Part shown: positions 9,924-22,637 of the stretch, one piece after another
How the letters are laid out: each line of letters begins with the position of its first letter
Numbering within the stretch: the first letter of the stretch is position 1
Source: Pseudomonas silvicola
GTDB taxonomy: Bacteria; Pseudomonadota; Gammaproteobacteria; Pseudomonadales; Pseudomonadaceae
NCBI RefSeq assembly: GCF_026651855.1
Contig: NZ_CP093280.1
Span: forward strand, 2,396,001 to 2,460,000
DNA: 64,000 bases
Direction of reading: 5' to 3'
Notes under the pieces: model-generated
Databases searched by the model: none
What the model saw: only the letters and a program-made list of their open reading frames with translations
Told to the model about the DNA's origin: nothing
Translations under genes and position numbers: made by a program

Positions 9924-10913
9924 CTAAGCCTCGACCAGATTCTGCGGCGAACCTCGCCCCCAGTCGGAAATATTCGCCAGGGTAGTGCTGGCGATGGCGG
10001 CCAGGGCCTCGCGGGTGAGGAAGGCCTGGTGCGCGGTGATGATCACGTTGGGAAACGTCAGCAGCCGGGCCAGCACATCGTCCTGCAGGGGCAGGTCGGA
10101 ACGGTCTTCGAAAAACAGCTGCGCTTCTTCCTCGTATACGTCCAGGCCCAGGTAGCCCAGCTGACCGCTTTTGAGTGCGTCGATCAGCGCCGGGGTGTCC
10201 ACCAAGGCGCCACGGCCGGTGTTGATCAGCATGGCTCCCGGTTGCAGGCGGGCCAGGCTGGCGGCGTTGATCAGGTGGTGGCTGGTGGGGGTGAGCGGGC
10301 AATGCAGGCTGATGATCTGTGCCTGGCTCAGTACGTCGTCTAGTGGCAGGTAACGAGCGCCAAGGGCCAGCACGGCCTCGTTGGGATAAGGGTCATGTGC
10401 CACCAGTGTACAGCCGAAGCCGTGCATGATGCGTGCGAAGGCAGCGCCGATCTGGCCGGTGCCGATCACGCCCACGGTCTTGCCCACCAGGTCGAAGCCG
10501 GTCAGGCCGTGCAGGGTGAAGTCGCCATCACGGGTGCGGTTGCTGGCGCGGTGCAGGTGGCGGTTGAGGGCCATGATCAGCGCCACCGCATGTTCGGCCA
10601 CGGCATGGGGCGAATAGGCGGGCACCCGCACCACGGCCAGGCCCAGGCGTTGGGCCGCGGGCAGGTCGACGTGGTTGTAGCCGGCCGAGCGCAAGGCGAT
10701 CAGGCGGGTGCCGCCGGCGGCCAGTTGGGCCAGTACCTCGGCGCTCAGGTCGTCATTGATGAAGGCGCATACCACCTCATGGCCGGCGGCCAGGGGCGCG
10801 GTTTCGGCGGTCAGGCGCGCGGGCTGGAAATGCAGGTCGATGGCGGCGTCGCGCGGGGCGGCCAGGAAGCTGTCGCGGTCGTAGGGCTGGGCGCCGAACA
10901 GAAGGGTGCGCAT
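9924..10913 (-). CDS. ldhA: D-2-hydroxyacid dehydrogenase, LdhA-like D-lactate dehydrogenase
   Basis: 329 residues, the same length as E. coli LdhA. The NAD-binding GVIGTGQIGAAFARIM lies near residues 147-162, the substrate-site NTGRGALVDT near 232, and the catalytic histidine in TAHQAFLTREAL near 296. It interconverts pyruvate and D-lactate with NADH. The start MRTLLFGAQPYD is conserved. Location next to gacS is typical of P. putida-type genomes. Confidence 0.9.
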   Translation of the reverse strand: MRTLLFGAQPYDRDSFLAAPRDAAIDLHFQPARLTAETAPLAAGHEVVCAFINDDLSAEVLAQLAAGGTRLIALRSAGYNHVDLPAAQRLGLAVVRVPAYSPHAVAEHAVALIMALNRHLHRASNRTRDGDFTLHGLTGFDLVGKTVGVIGTGQIGAAFARIMHGFGCTLVAHDPYPNEAVLALGARYLPLDDVLSQAQIISLHCPLTPTSHHLINAASLARLQPGAMLINTGRGALVDTPALIDALKSGQLGYLGLDVYEEEAQLFFEDRSDLPLQDDVLARLLTFPNVIITAHQAFLTREALAAIASTTLANISDWGRGSPQNLVEA

Positions 10914-11010
10914 GGGCGAGGGTTCCTTGGGCAACGGGCTCGGGCCATGAGTGTAGCGGGTTGGGGGGGGCGGGGTTATTGCTTGGGGTCAGTGTTGTCT
11001 GCGCGAACTG

Positions 11011-11049
11011 GCCTGTACCGAACCCGCTCCCACCGGGTTCGGTACAGGC
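11011..11049. repeat. Intergenic 16-bp perfect inverted repeat
   Basis: Arms 11011-11026 and 11034-11049 are perfect complements around a 7-bp loop, in the gap between gacS and ldhA, both on the minus strand. It may act as a transcription end or an RNA-stabilising hairpin for gacS. No U-tract follows on either strand. Confidence 0.65.
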
Positions 11050-11061
11050 TCCACGGACGAG

Positions 11062-13812
<2,751 letters not shown>

Positions 13813-13922
13813 GCCTGTCTCCCTGCTTTGGCTACCCGAAATGGACGCGAACTGTCGCGCGCCCCTGGCAAAATACCTTGCCGGGGGCGTGCATGCATCC
13901 TTTTAGCGCTTTATCGCCGGTT

Positions 13923-14960
13923 TCACCGTGCCTGGGTTGCAGCCCCCGTCCCTTCGGCATGCGGCTGCGCCCGATACCAGCCCAGCGTGTCGGCCAGCGT
14001 TTGCGCCACGGGCCGAAAGCTGCAGCCCAGTTCGTGGCGGCTTTTGACGTGGCTGAAGTGGGTGCGGCCGCGCTCCTGGGCCATCAGCCGTACGGTGGCG
14101 GGGCTGATCAATACCGGCTTGCCGCTGAGCCGGTGGTACAGCTCATACCCTGCGGCGATCACGCGCAGCAGGGCCAGTGGTACCTGCCGCTGCGGGGCCG
14201 GTACGCCGCTGACCTCGGCCAGCACCTTGAACAGGCTGGCCATGTCCATGTGTACGCCGGCCGCCAGGTAGCGTTCGCCACTGCGCCCACGTTCGGCGGC
14301 GGCCAGCAGGTGCAGGGCCACGTCCCGGGCATCCACCACCGAGAACGTGCCCGGCAGCACGCCCGGCAGCTTGCCGGCCACGTAGTCCATCAAGAACTGG
14401 CCGGACGCCGTGGGGCCGATGTCGCCTGGCCCGAACATCCAGCCGGGTAGCACCATGGCTACCTTCATGTCCGGATGATGGCGCAGGAAACGCTGCACCA
14501 CCTGCTCGGCCAGGATCTTGCTGCGGTAGTAGTCGTCGGCACCCTGTTCGGGGCGTGACATGGTTTCATCGATCACCTGGCCAGGGCGGCCGTGCAGCAC
14601 TGCAATGGACGACACGTGCACGGCGCGGCCTATACCGGCGGCGTAGGCGGCGCTCAACAGGCGCTCGGTAGCGGTGACATTGGTATCGTACAGGGCCTGC
14701 CAGTGCCGGCCACCCTTGTAGCTGTCGCGAAAGTAGGCCGCGGTGTGGATCAGGGTGTCGCAGCCTTGCAAGTGTTGGCTGAAGGCTTCGGTGCGCGCCA
14801 GGTCCCCTTGTACCCATTCCACGGGCAGCCCTGCGAATTGCCTGCGGGCTTTTTCCTGGGACCGCACCAGGGCCTTGACCCGAATGCCCCGGTGCAACAG
14901 GGCGCGTACGGTGTTGCTGCCTAACAGGCCGGTAGCACCGGTGACAAATACACATTCCAT
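13923..14960 (-). CDS. NAD(P)-dependent epimerase/extended SDR
   Basis: 345 residues of extended short-chain dehydrogenase type. The Rossmann motif VTGATGLLGSNTVRALL is at residues 6-22, and the active-site tyrosine and lysine are in DDYYRSKILAEQV near 144. It resembles dihydroflavonol-4-reductase-like and hopanoid-associated epimerases, but the substrate cannot be read from the sequence. It is divergent from a TetR gene, with a repeated-element operator between them, so the TetR protein probably represses it. The pair lies between gacS and a two-component system. Confidence 0.82.
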   Translation of the reverse strand: MECVFVTGATGLLGSNTVRALLHRGIRVKALVRSQEKARRQFAGLPVEWVQGDLARTEAFSQHLQGCDTLIHTAAYFRDSYKGGRHWQALYDTNVTATERLLSAAYAAGIGRAVHVSSIAVLHGRPGQVIDETMSRPEQGADDYYRSKILAEQVVQRFLRHHPDMKVAMVLPGWMFGPGDIGPTASGQFLMDYVAGKLPGVLPGTFSVVDARDVALHLLAAAERGRSGERYLAAGVHMDMASLFKVLAEVSGVPAPQRQVPLALLRVIAAGYELYHRLSGKPVLISPATVRLMAQERGRTHFSHVKSRHELGCSFRPVAQTLADTLGWYRAQPHAEGTGAATQAR

Positions 14961-15019
14961 TGGATGATCTTCCTGCAGAGCCAGGCGGACGATGAGGTGC
15001 TGTGCGTGGCATGAGGTCG

Positions 15020-15061
15020 ATTAAATACCAATCGGTATCTGGATATCAATCGGTATTTAAT
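15020..15061. promoter_or_regulatory. Probable TetR operator between the SDR and tetR genes
   Basis: ATTAAATACC (15020-15029) and GGTATTTAAT (15052-15061) are perfect 10-bp inverted arms. Inside, AATCGGTAT occurs twice as a direct repeat (15030-15038 and 15049-15057). The element lies in the 166-bp gap between the divergent SDR and TetR genes. It is a strong candidate for the binding site of the adjacent TetR regulator. Confidence 0.65.
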
Positions 15062-15126
15062 CGCTGCTGCGCTGTACCTTGCCAGCTGCGTTACCATGAT
15101 GGGTTAGCGCGTGGGGAGAACGAGCG

Positions 15127-15723
15127 TTGATCAAAACCAGAATGGGCCGTGAAGCGAAGCAGCAGCACACCCGTGAAAAACTGTTCCAGGCGGCCACCGA
15201 CTTGATGGTCAGCAAGGGCTACCACGGCGCCAGCGTCAGTGATATTGCCGAGGCCGCGGGGTTTTCCAAGGGGGCTTTCTTTTCCAATTTCGCCAGCAAG
15301 GCCGAGCTGCTCCTGGCGCTGACCCAGCGTTTCAAAGGGGTGGAAATCGAGCGGTTGAGCAGTGTGCTGAACGCCGATGCTTCGCCCGCCGAACTGAGCC
15401 AGGGCCTGGTGCAGTACATCGACAACCTCAAGCACAACAAGGCCTGTGTGGTTCTGGACGTTGAACTGCAATTGATGGCTTCCCGCGACCCGGCTTTCGC
15501 CCCCCACTACCACGCGCTGCACCAGCAGAACAGCGAAGCCCTGGGGCGCCTGATCGAGGTCATTTTCAACAACCGTGGCAAGCAGTCGCCGATGCCACGC
15601 CCAGCCTTGGCCATGCTGTTCACGGCGCTGTCCGAAAGCTTGATGCTGCAAGGCTTGCCCGACCCGGCGCCGCCTATTCGCCAGGTGCTAGAAGCGATGA
15701 TTGATAGCGCTTTGCCCCTGTAA
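15127..15723 (+). CDS. TetR/AcrR family transcriptional regulator
   Basis: 198 residues from a TTG start that has GGGGAG about 9 bp upstream; an ATG 15 bp downstream is the alternative. The N-terminal helix-turn-helix reads GASVSDIAEAAGFSKGAFFSNF, the classical TetR pattern. The ligand-binding part has no recognisable signature. It is divergent from the SDR gene, over a symmetric AT-rich element, and probably represses it and itself. Confidence 0.85.
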   Translation: MIKTRMGREAKQQHTREKLFQAATDLMVSKGYHGASVSDIAEAAGFSKGAFFSNFASKAELLLALTQRFKGVEIERLSSVLNADASPAELSQGLVQYIDNLKHNKACVVLDVELQLMASRDPAFAPHYHALHQQNSEALGRLIEVIFNNRGKQSPMPRPALAMLFTALSESLMLQGLPDPAPPIRQVLEAMIDSALPL

Positions 15724-15760
15724 GCCGCTGGACAAAGGGTGGTTGCTTGCTAGCACTGGG

Positions 15761-15790
15761 ATCACTGATAATCACTGATTGATAATCACT
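15761..15790 (+). promoter_or_regulatory. ATCACT direct repeats before the response-regulator gene
   Basis: ATCACTGAT occurs at 15761 and 15771, and ATCACT again at 15785, all within the last 35 bp before the regulator start; CTGGGA and TCCCAG flank the set. OmpR-family regulators bind such tandem half-sites, so autoregulation is a reasonable inference. There is no clear Shine-Dalgarno between the repeats and the start codon. Confidence 0.4.
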
Positions 15791-15795
15791 CCCAG

Positions 15796-16521
15796 ATGCC
15801 AATGAATCCTGCAACCCACTGTGCTGGCCACATTCTTGCCATTGAGGACGACCCCGTGCTGGGTGCCTATGTGCACGAGCAATTGGGGCGCAGCGGCTTT
15901 CAGGTCACCTGGTGCCAGAATGGCCAGGACGGGCTGGCCCTGGCCCGGGGCGAGGGCTTCGACGTGGTCCTGATGGACATTCTGCTGCCCGGCATGAACG
16001 GCCTGGACGTGCTGCAGCACCTGCGCGAGCACTCGTCCACGCCGGTGATACTGATGTCGGCGCTGGGGGCGGAGGCCGATCGTATCAGTGGGTTTCGCCG
16101 CGGGGCCGATGATTATTTGCCCAAGCCGTTCAGCGTCGATGAACTGCAGGTGCGGGTCGAGGCCATCCTGCGGCGCGTGGCCCTGGAGCGCCGGCGCAGC
16201 CAGGGCCCGGTGCGCTCGGAAAGTGATGACTTGCAGTTCGATGACCTGCATTTCGACGTGACTTTCGCCGGCCGCGCCGCGGGCCTGACCCGCAGCGAAT
16301 TTCGCCTGCTGGACACCCTCAACCGCCACGCCGACGAAGTGCTGAGCAAAGCCTTTCTGTACCAGCACGCCTTGCAGCGCGGCTACGCCCAGCATGACCG
16401 CAGCCTGGACATGCACGTCAGCCAGATCCGCCGCAAACTCAAGGCTGCCGGCTACCAGGCCAGGCAGGTGCGAACCGTGTGGGGCAAGGGTTACGTGCTC
16501 AGCCCCGGCGAGGATGCCTGA
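15796..16521 (+). CDS. OmpR/PhoB family response regulator
   Basis: 241 residues. The receiver domain has the acidic pair IEDD near residue 17, phospho-acceptor in VVLMDILLPGMNG near 60 and the conserved Lys in DDYLPKPF near 108. The C-terminal winged helix ends in VRTVWGKGYVLSP. The start could also be the Met two codons later. The last codons overlap or abut the partner kinase gene. The target genes are unknown; the pair sits in the place of an equivalent pair next to gacS-cysM in P. putida-type genomes. Confidence 0.9.
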   Translation: MPMNPATHCAGHILAIEDDPVLGAYVHEQLGRSGFQVTWCQNGQDGLALARGEGFDVVLMDILLPGMNGLDVLQHLREHSSTPVILMSALGAEADRISGFRRGADDYLPKPFSVDELQVRVEAILRRVALERRRSQGPVRSESDDLQFDDLHFDVTFAGRAAGLTRSEFRLLDTLNRHADEVLSKAFLYQHALQRGYAQHDRSLDMHVSQIRRKLKAAGYQARQVRTVWGKGYVLSPGEDA

Positions 16522-16522
16522 C

Positions 16523-17878
16523 ATGCCAGGCCGTCATTCATTGTTCTGGAAACTGGTGGTGCTGCTGGTCGCCTTCTGCCTGCTGATGATCTGGTTGAGC
16601 TGGTCGTGGGGGCGGTACATGGAAACCCAGAACGCCTTCCTGTCGTCCGAGGCCCGCCAGGCGCTCAAGGGTTATGCCGCGCAAGCCGAACAAGCCTGGC
16701 AAGACGCAGGCACGGAGGGCGTCGACCGCTGGCTGGCCGTCATGCGCCAGCGTGAAAATGGTTGGGTGGCAGTCATCGGTCCAGACCTGCAACCCTTGGG
16801 CAGCACCCCCTGGACGGCCGCTCAGAGCCAGCGTCTGACCTTTCTGCGAGGGTTGGAGTGGCCCGTCAGCCGACGCTCGCAACTGCTGCCGTGGATGCGC
16901 GTACCGTTCCCCCACGACGCTGGCGCGGGCAGCCTGGTGATCGAGCTGCCGGAGCGTTTCATGCCGGGCCGTTACGCCTTGCTGTGGCACCTGACCATCA
17001 CCGGCATCATCCCCGGGGTGTTCACCTTCCTGTTGTGCGTGGGGCTCTACCGTTTATTGATCGCGCCACTGAACCGCCTGCGCGAGCAGGCCAATGCCTG
17101 GCGCGCCGACCCCTTGCAGGGCCGCCTGACGGCCCAGGCCACCGGCCGCGGCGACGAACTGGGCGAGCTGGGGCGGGCTTTCGACCACATGGCCGAGCGC
17201 CTGCAAAGCACCGTGGCCCTGCAGCGCCAATTGCTGCGCGACCTTTCCCATGAGCTGCGCACGCCCCTGAGCCGGCTGCGGGTGGCCAGTGACAGTGAGC
17301 AGGACTGCGCGCGCTTGCGCGACCGGGTACAGCGCGAAGTGCAGGGCATGCAACGGCTGGTGGACGACACCTTGCAGCTGGCCTGGCTCGACACCGAGCG
17401 CACTGCGCCCGCCCTGGAACCCATCCAGGTGCAGGCGCTGTGGGACATGCTGGCGGAAAACGCCTGCTACGAAAGTGGCTGGCCCAGCAGCCAGCTGCAG
17501 TGCCGGGTCAGTGCCGATTGCTGGGTGCAGGGCAACCTCAACGCCCTGGCCCAGGCGCTGGAAAACATCCTGCGCAACGCCATCCGTCATTCGCCCCCGG
17601 GTGGGGTGATCAGCCTGGCCGGCCGTCGTGAAGGCGACCAGTGGCTGGTGTGGCTGGAAGACCAGGGCGGCGGCGTGGCCGAGCGTGACCTGGAGCGTAT
17701 TTTTCACCCTTTCATCCGCCTGGATGGCTCGCGCCCGGGCGACGGCGGGTTCGGCCTTGGCCTGAGCATCGCGCGCAACGCCCTGGCCCGCCAGGGCGGC
17801 GCCTTGTGGGCGCAGAACAGTGGCGCCGGGCTGCGACTGAACCTGCGCATTCCAGCCGCTTATAGCTCAATGGAATGA
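16523..17878 (+). CDS. Two-component sensor histidine kinase
   Basis: 451 residues. TM helices near 9-27 and 158-180 enclose a periplasmic sensor region of about 130 residues; a HAMP segment follows. The H-box is DLSHELRTPLSRLR (His near 243), N-box ENILRNAIRHS, and G-boxes DQGGGVAERD and GGFGLGLSIARN. It starts 1 bp after the regulator's stop; an ATG 9 bp upstream, overlapping that gene, is the alternative start. The signal is not known. Organisation as a regulator-kinase operon is clear. Confidence 0.9.
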   Translation: MPGRHSLFWKLVVLLVAFCLLMIWLSWSWGRYMETQNAFLSSEARQALKGYAAQAEQAWQDAGTEGVDRWLAVMRQRENGWVAVIGPDLQPLGSTPWTAAQSQRLTFLRGLEWPVSRRSQLLPWMRVPFPHDAGAGSLVIELPERFMPGRYALLWHLTITGIIPGVFTFLLCVGLYRLLIAPLNRLREQANAWRADPLQGRLTAQATGRGDELGELGRAFDHMAERLQSTVALQRQLLRDLSHELRTPLSRLRVASDSEQDCARLRDRVQREVQGMQRLVDDTLQLAWLDTERTAPALEPIQVQALWDMLAENACYESGWPSSQLQCRVSADCWVQGNLNALAQALENILRNAIRHSPPGGVISLAGRREGDQWLVWLEDQGGGVAERDLERIFHPFIRLDGSRPGDGGFGLGLSIARNALARQGGALWAQNSGAGLRLNLRIPAAYSSME

Positions 17879-17958
17879 GCCGCGCACTTTGCGTGATATG
17901 GCCTGAAGGCGTTTGCCGGTATGATAGGCGGCCCCGCAGTCCGGATTGCGAATTCGCC

Positions 17959-18861
17959 ATGACCCTGCAGTACCCAACCATCGCCGATTGCGTCGGCAAC
18001 ACGCCGCTGGTGCGCTTGCAGCGCCTGGCCGGTGAGACCAGCAATACCCTTCTGCTCAAGCTCGAAGGCAACAACCCGGCCGGTTCCGTGAAGGATCGCC
18101 CGGCGCTGTCGATGATTACCCGTGCCGAAGCGCGCGGGCAGATCCAGCCCGGCGATACCCTGATCGAAGCGACCTCCGGCAACACCGGTATCGCCCTGGC
18201 CATGGCGGCGGCGATCAAGGGCTACAAGATGGTCCTGATCATGCCCGACAACTCCACTGCCGAGCGCAAGGCGGCCATGACTGCCTACGGCGCCGAGCTG
18301 ATCCTCGTCACCAAGGAGGAGGGCATGGAAGGCGCCCGCGACCTGGCCGAGCGCATGCAGGCCGAAGGCCGTGGCAAGGTGCTGGACCAGTTCGCCAACG
18401 GCGACAACCCCCAGGCCCATTACGTGAGCACAGGCCCCGAGATCTGGCGTCAGACCCAGGGCACCATCACCCATTTCGTCAGCTCCATGGGGACCACCGG
18501 TACCATCATGGGCGTGTCGCGCTACCTCAAAGAGCAGAACCCGGCGGTGCAGATCGTCGGCCTGCAACCCATGGAAGGTTCGGCCATTCCCGGCATCCGC
18601 CGCTGGCCCCATGAATACCTGCCCAAGATCTACCAGGCCGACCGCGTCGACCGCATCGTCGACATGGCCCAGGCCGAAGCCGAAGACGTCACACGCCGCC
18701 TGGCGCGTGAAGAAGGCATCTTCTGTGGCGTGTCCTCGGGCGGTGCCGTGGCGGCCATGCTGCGGTTGTCCCAGGAGCTGGAAAACGCGACCCTCGTCGC
18801 GATCATTTGCGACCGCGGTGACCGCTACCTGTCCAGCGGCATTTTCGATGCGGCGCACTGA
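17959..18861 (+). CDS. cysM: Cysteine synthase B (O-acetylserine sulfhydrylase)
   Basis: 300 residues. The PLP-lysine motif [15 protein letters not shown] (Lys near 45) and the [14 protein letters not shown] loop near 71 define the family; [16 protein letters not shown] is typical of the CysM branch. It makes cysteine from O-acetylserine and sulfide or thiosulfate. The ATG at 17959 is chosen because [20 protein letters not shown] matches the conserved N-terminus. Its TGA overlaps the rlmD start (ATGGC region) by one base, beginning the cysM-rlmD-relA-mazG run. Confidence 0.95.
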   Translation: MTLQYPTIADCVGNTPLVRLQRLAGETSNTLLLKLEGNNPAGSVKDRPALSMITRAEARGQIQPGDTLIEATSGNTGIALAMAAAIKGYKMVLIMPDNSTAERKAAMTAYGAELILVTKEEGMEGARDLAERMQAEGRGKVLDQFANGDNPQAHYVSTGPEIWRQTQGTITHFVSSMGTTGTIMGVSRYLKEQNPAVQIVGLQPMEGSAIPGIRRWPHEYLPKIYQADRVDRIVDMAQAEAEDVTRRLAREEGIFCGVSSGGAVAAMLRLSQELENATLVAIICDRGDRYLSSGIFDAAH

Positions 18862-20243
18862 TGGCTAAGAAGAACGTCGGCCTGCGCTTTCAGCCTGCGG
18901 GCGGTCAGCGGGCCGTGCAAGTGCCCACCGGCAAGAAACAACGCCTGGACATCGAGCGCCTGAGCAACGATGGCCGTGGCATTGCCTTTCTGGAAGGGCG
19001 CACCTGGTTCGTGCTGGGCGCCCTGGCGGGTGAGCAGGTGGAAGCACGGGTGCTCAATGCCCATGGCAAGGTGGTGGAAGCACGCACCGAAAAGGTGCTC
19101 AAGGCCAGCGCCATGCGCCGCTCGGCACCGTGTGCCCACGTCGACCGCTGCGGCGGTTGCAGCGTGCAGCACGTACCCCGCGAAGAACAGTTGGCACTGA
19201 AACAGCGCATGCTCGCCGAGCACCTGCAGCGTGCTGGCAATCTTGTGCCCGAACAATGGGAAGCCCCGCTGACGGGCCCCGAATTCGGCTACCGGCGCCG
19301 CGCCCGGGTGGCCGTGCGCTGGGATCAGAAAGCCCGCAGGCTGGACGTTGGCTTCCGTGCCGCCGCCAGCCAGGACATCGTCGCCATCGCCGATTGCCCG
19401 GTGCTGGTACAGCCCTTGCAACCGATCATGAGCGGCTTGCCCGCGGTGCTCGGCAGCCTGGGCAAACCCCAGGCCATTGGCCACGTGGAATTGTTCGCCG
19501 GTACTGACCTGTGCGTGCTGGTACGCCACACCGCAGCCCTGGCGGACGCCGACCTGCAAGCGCTGCAAGCGTTCTGCACCGGCCATGGCGCGCAGCTGTG
19601 GCTGCAAGGCGAAGGCCAGCCGCAACCGGCCGATGGCAGCAATGCCCTGGGGTTTACCCTGGGCCCCTGGCAGCTGACGCTGGCGTACCGCCCCGGTGAC
19701 TTCGTACAGGTCAACGAGGCGGTCAACACGGCAATGATCGAGCAGGCCCTGGCATGGCTCGACCCGCAACCCCAGGAGCGCGTTCTGGATCTATTCTGTG
19801 GTTTGGGCAACTTCGCCCTGCCACTGGCCACCCGGGTGAAGGACGTGGTGGCGGTCGAGGGCGTGCAGGTGATGGTGGACCGGGCGGCAGCCAATGCGCT
19901 CAGCAACAATCTGCATAACGTGAAGGTTTTTCAGGCCGATTTGTCCCAGCCGTTGGCGGGGGCACAGTGGGCCGCCGGAGGCTTTTCTGCGGTACTCTTG
20001 GACCCACCGCGCGACGGTGCGTACGAGGTGGTCAGGAACCTGCCGGCCTTGGGTGCCAAGCGATTGGTGTATGTGTCCTGCAACCCGGCAACTTTGGCCC
20101 GCGACGCGGTCGAATTGATCAAGCAGGGCTACCGGTTAAAACGTGCCGCAATCCTCGACATGTTCCCCCAGACAGCGCATGTCGAGGCGATGGCGTTATT
20201 TGAAGCGGACCAGGAAGGTCCGTCTAATCCGACTGGTGCTTGA
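18861..20243 (+). CDS. rlmD: 23S rRNA (uracil-1939 C5)-methyltransferase RlmD
   Basis: 460 residues. A TRAM domain (about 15-80) is followed by the Fe-S cysteines in [15 protein letters not shown] (near 93-105 plus a later Cys), the SAM-binding [15 protein letters not shown] near 310 and the catalytic cysteine in [12 protein letters not shown] near 400. It methylates U1939 of 23S rRNA. The gene directly overlaps cysM and precedes relA, an arrangement conserved from enterics to pseudomonads. Confidence 0.95.
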   Translation: MAKKNVGLRFQPAGGQRAVQVPTGKKQRLDIERLSNDGRGIAFLEGRTWFVLGALAGEQVEARVLNAHGKVVEARTEKVLKASAMRRSAPCAHVDRCGGCSVQHVPREEQLALKQRMLAEHLQRAGNLVPEQWEAPLTGPEFGYRRRARVAVRWDQKARRLDVGFRAAASQDIVAIADCPVLVQPLQPIMSGLPAVLGSLGKPQAIGHVELFAGTDLCVLVRHTAALADADLQALQAFCTGHGAQLWLQGEGQPQPADGSNALGFTLGPWQLTLAYRPGDFVQVNEAVNTAMIEQALAWLDPQPQERVLDLFCGLGNFALPLATRVKDVVAVEGVQVMVDRAAANALSNNLHNVKVFQADLSQPLAGAQWAAGGFSAVLLDPPRDGAYEVVRNLPALGAKRLVYVSCNPATLARDAVELIKQGYRLKRAAILDMFPQTAHVEAMALFEADQEGPSNPTGA

Positions 20244-20328
20244 AAGCATGCCCTTTGCCGGCCCCGCGAAGGGCAAAGCCAGCGATCTGTTGATGCGTTA
20301 GCAACGCGTCATAGGGAAGGTAAACAAG

Positions 20329-22575
20329 ATGGTACAGGTGAGAGCACACCAGCCGATCAACACTGACGGCAGTATCAATCTCGATGCGTGGCTGGACCAC
20401 ATCGTCAGTGTCGACCTGGCGCTGGACCGTGCGGCCCTGAAACAAGCCTGCGAGTTCGCCTTGCAGGCCGAGCAACAAGGCAACATGGCCAAGCACTCCT
20501 GGGCCGACGGTACGTCGTGTTTCCAGGCGGGCCTGGAAATCGCCGAAATTCTCGCCGACCTCAAGCTTGACCAGGACACCCTGGTGGCGGCCGTCATCTA
20601 CCGCGCCGTGCGCGAAGACCGGGTCACGGTAGCCGACGTCAGCGAGCGCTTCGGCGCGGTGGTGGCCAAATTGATCGACGGCGTGCTGCGCATGGCCGCC
20701 ATCAGCGCCAGCCTCAGCCCTCGCCAGTCGCTGGTGCTGGGCAGCCAGGGGCAGGTGGAAAACCTGCGCAAGATGCTGGTGGCCATGGTCGACGACGTGC
20801 GCGTGGCGCTGATCAAGCTGGCGGAACGCACCTGCGCCATCCGTGCGGTGAAGAACGCCGACGAAGAAAAGCGCAACCGCGTGGCCCGCGAGGTGTTCGA
20901 CATCTACGCGCCACTGGCCCACCGCCTGGGCATCGGCCATATAAAGTGGGAGCTGGAGGACTTGTCCTTCCGCTACCTGGAGCCCGACCAGTACAAGCAG
21001 ATCGCCAAGCTGCTGCACGAGCGCCGGCTGGACCGCGAGCGTTTCATCAGCGACGTGATGACCCAGTTGCAGAACGAGCTGCTGGCCACCGGCGTGAAGG
21101 CCGACATCAGCGGCCGTGCCAAGCACATCTATTCCATCTGGCGCAAAATGCAGCGCAAGGGCCTGGAATTCAGCCAGATCTATGACGTGCGCGCGGTGCG
21201 CGTGCTGGTGCCCGAAATGCGCGACTGCTACACCGCGCTGGGCATCGTCCACACCTTGTGGCGGCACATTCCCAAGGAGTTCGACGACTACATCGCCAAC
21301 CCCAAGGAGAACGGCTACCGGTCGCTGCACACCGCGGTCATCGGCCCCGAGGGCAAGGTGCTGGAAGTGCAGATCCGCACCCACGCCATGCATGAGGAAG
21401 CGGAACTGGGCGTATGTGCCCACTGGCGTTACAAGGGCACCGACGTCAAGTCCGGGTCCAACCACTACGAAGAGAAGATCTCGTGGCTGCGCCAGGTACT
21501 GGAGTGGCACGAAGAGCTGGGCGACATCGGCGGCCTGGCCGAACAACTGCGCGTGGACATCGAGCCCGACCGGGTGTACGTGTTTACCCCCGACGGCCAC
21601 GCCATCGACCTGCCCAAGGGCGCCACGCCACTGGACTTCGCCTACCGCGTACACACCGAGATCGGTCACAATTGCCGCGGCGCCAAGATCAACGGCCGCA
21701 TCGTGCCGCTCAACTACAGCCTCAACACCGGCGAGCAGGTGGAAATCATCACCAGCAAGCACGGTACGCCGAGCCGCGACTGGTTGAACTCGAACCTGGG
21801 CTACGTGACCACCTCGCGGGCGCGGGCCAAGATCGTCCACTGGTTCAAGCTGCAGGCCCGCGACCAGAACGTGGCCGCCGGCAAGACCCTGCTGGAGCGC
21901 GAACTCAGCCGCCTGGGCCTGCCTCAGGTGGACTTCGAGCAACTGGCCGAAAAAGCCAACCACAAGACAGCCGACGACATGTTCGCGGCCCTTGGCGCGG
22001 GCGATCTGCGCCTGGCGCACTTGGTCAACTCGGCCCAGCAACTGGTCGAGCCGGAGCGCGGCAACGAACAACTGGAACTGATACCGCGCAAGTCCAGCAC
22101 CGGTTACAAGCCGGGCAAGCGCGGCGACATCCAGATCCAGGGCGTGGGCAACCTGATGACGCAGATGGCCGGTTGCTGCCAGCCGCTGCCGGGCGACGCC
22201 ATCGTCGGCTACATCACCCAGGGCCGCGGCGTCAGCATTCACCGCCAGGACTGTGCCTCGGTGCTGCAACTGGGTGGCCGCGAACCGGAGCGCATCATTC
22301 AGGTCAGCTGGGGCCCGGTGCCGGTGCTCACCTACCCGGTGGACATCATGATCCGTGCCTACGACCGTTCCGGCCTGCTGCGCGACGTCTCCCAGGTGCT
22401 GCTCAACGAGCGCATCAACGTACTGGCGGTCAACACCCGCTCGAACAAGGAAGACAACACCGCGCTGATGTCGCTGACCATCGAGATCCCCGGGCTCGAT
22501 GCCCTGGGGCGCTTGCTGGGGCGTATCTCGCAGCTGCCGAACATCATCGAGACCCGGCGTAACCGCACGCCTTAA
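20329..22575 (+). CDS. relA: GTP pyrophosphokinase RelA, (p)ppGpp synthetase I
   Basis: 748 residues, the RelA length. A degenerate HD hydrolase-like region (about 30-190), the synthetase domain with YDVRAVRVLV and ENGYRSLHTAVIG (about 240-360), a TGS domain (VYVFTPDGHAIDLPKGATPLDF near 420), the zinc-finger region with AGCCQPLPGD and a C-terminal ACT domain appear in order. The HD residues needed for hydrolysis are not intact, as usual in RelA. It makes (p)ppGpp on stalled ribosomes. AGGGAAGG lies before the start. Confidence 0.96.
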   Translation: MVQVRAHQPINTDGSINLDAWLDHIVSVDLALDRAALKQACEFALQAEQQGNMAKHSWADGTSCFQAGLEIAEILADLKLDQDTLVAAVIYRAVREDRVTVADVSERFGAVVAKLIDGVLRMAAISASLSPRQSLVLGSQGQVENLRKMLVAMVDDVRVALIKLAERTCAIRAVKNADEEKRNRVAREVFDIYAPLAHRLGIGHIKWELEDLSFRYLEPDQYKQIAKLLHERRLDRERFISDVMTQLQNELLATGVKADISGRAKHIYSIWRKMQRKGLEFSQIYDVRAVRVLVPEMRDCYTALGIVHTLWRHIPKEFDDYIANPKENGYRSLHTAVIGPEGKVLEVQIRTHAMHEEAELGVCAHWRYKGTDVKSGSNHYEEKISWLRQVLEWHEELGDIGGLAEQLRVDIEPDRVYVFTPDGHAIDLPKGATPLDFAYRVHTEIGHNCRGAKINGRIVPLNYSLNTGEQVEIITSKHGTPSRDWLNSNLGYVTTSRARAKIVHWFKLQARDQNVAAGKTLLERELSRLGLPQVDFEQLAEKANHKTADDMFAALGAGDLRLAHLVNSAQQLVEPERGNEQLELIPRKSSTGYKPGKRGDIQIQGVGNLMTQMAGCCQPLPGDAIVGYITQGRGVSIHRQDCASVLQLGGREPERIIQVSWGPVPVLTYPVDIMIRAYDRSGLLRDVSQVLLNERINVLAVNTRSNKEDNTALMSLTIEIPGLDALGRLLGRISQLPNIIETRRNRTP

Positions 22576-22637
22576 TTCACCCCTCGGCCCGCCTTGTCCT
22601 CTGCAGGGCCGGGCGGGAAGCTCCAAGAGATTTGCAG

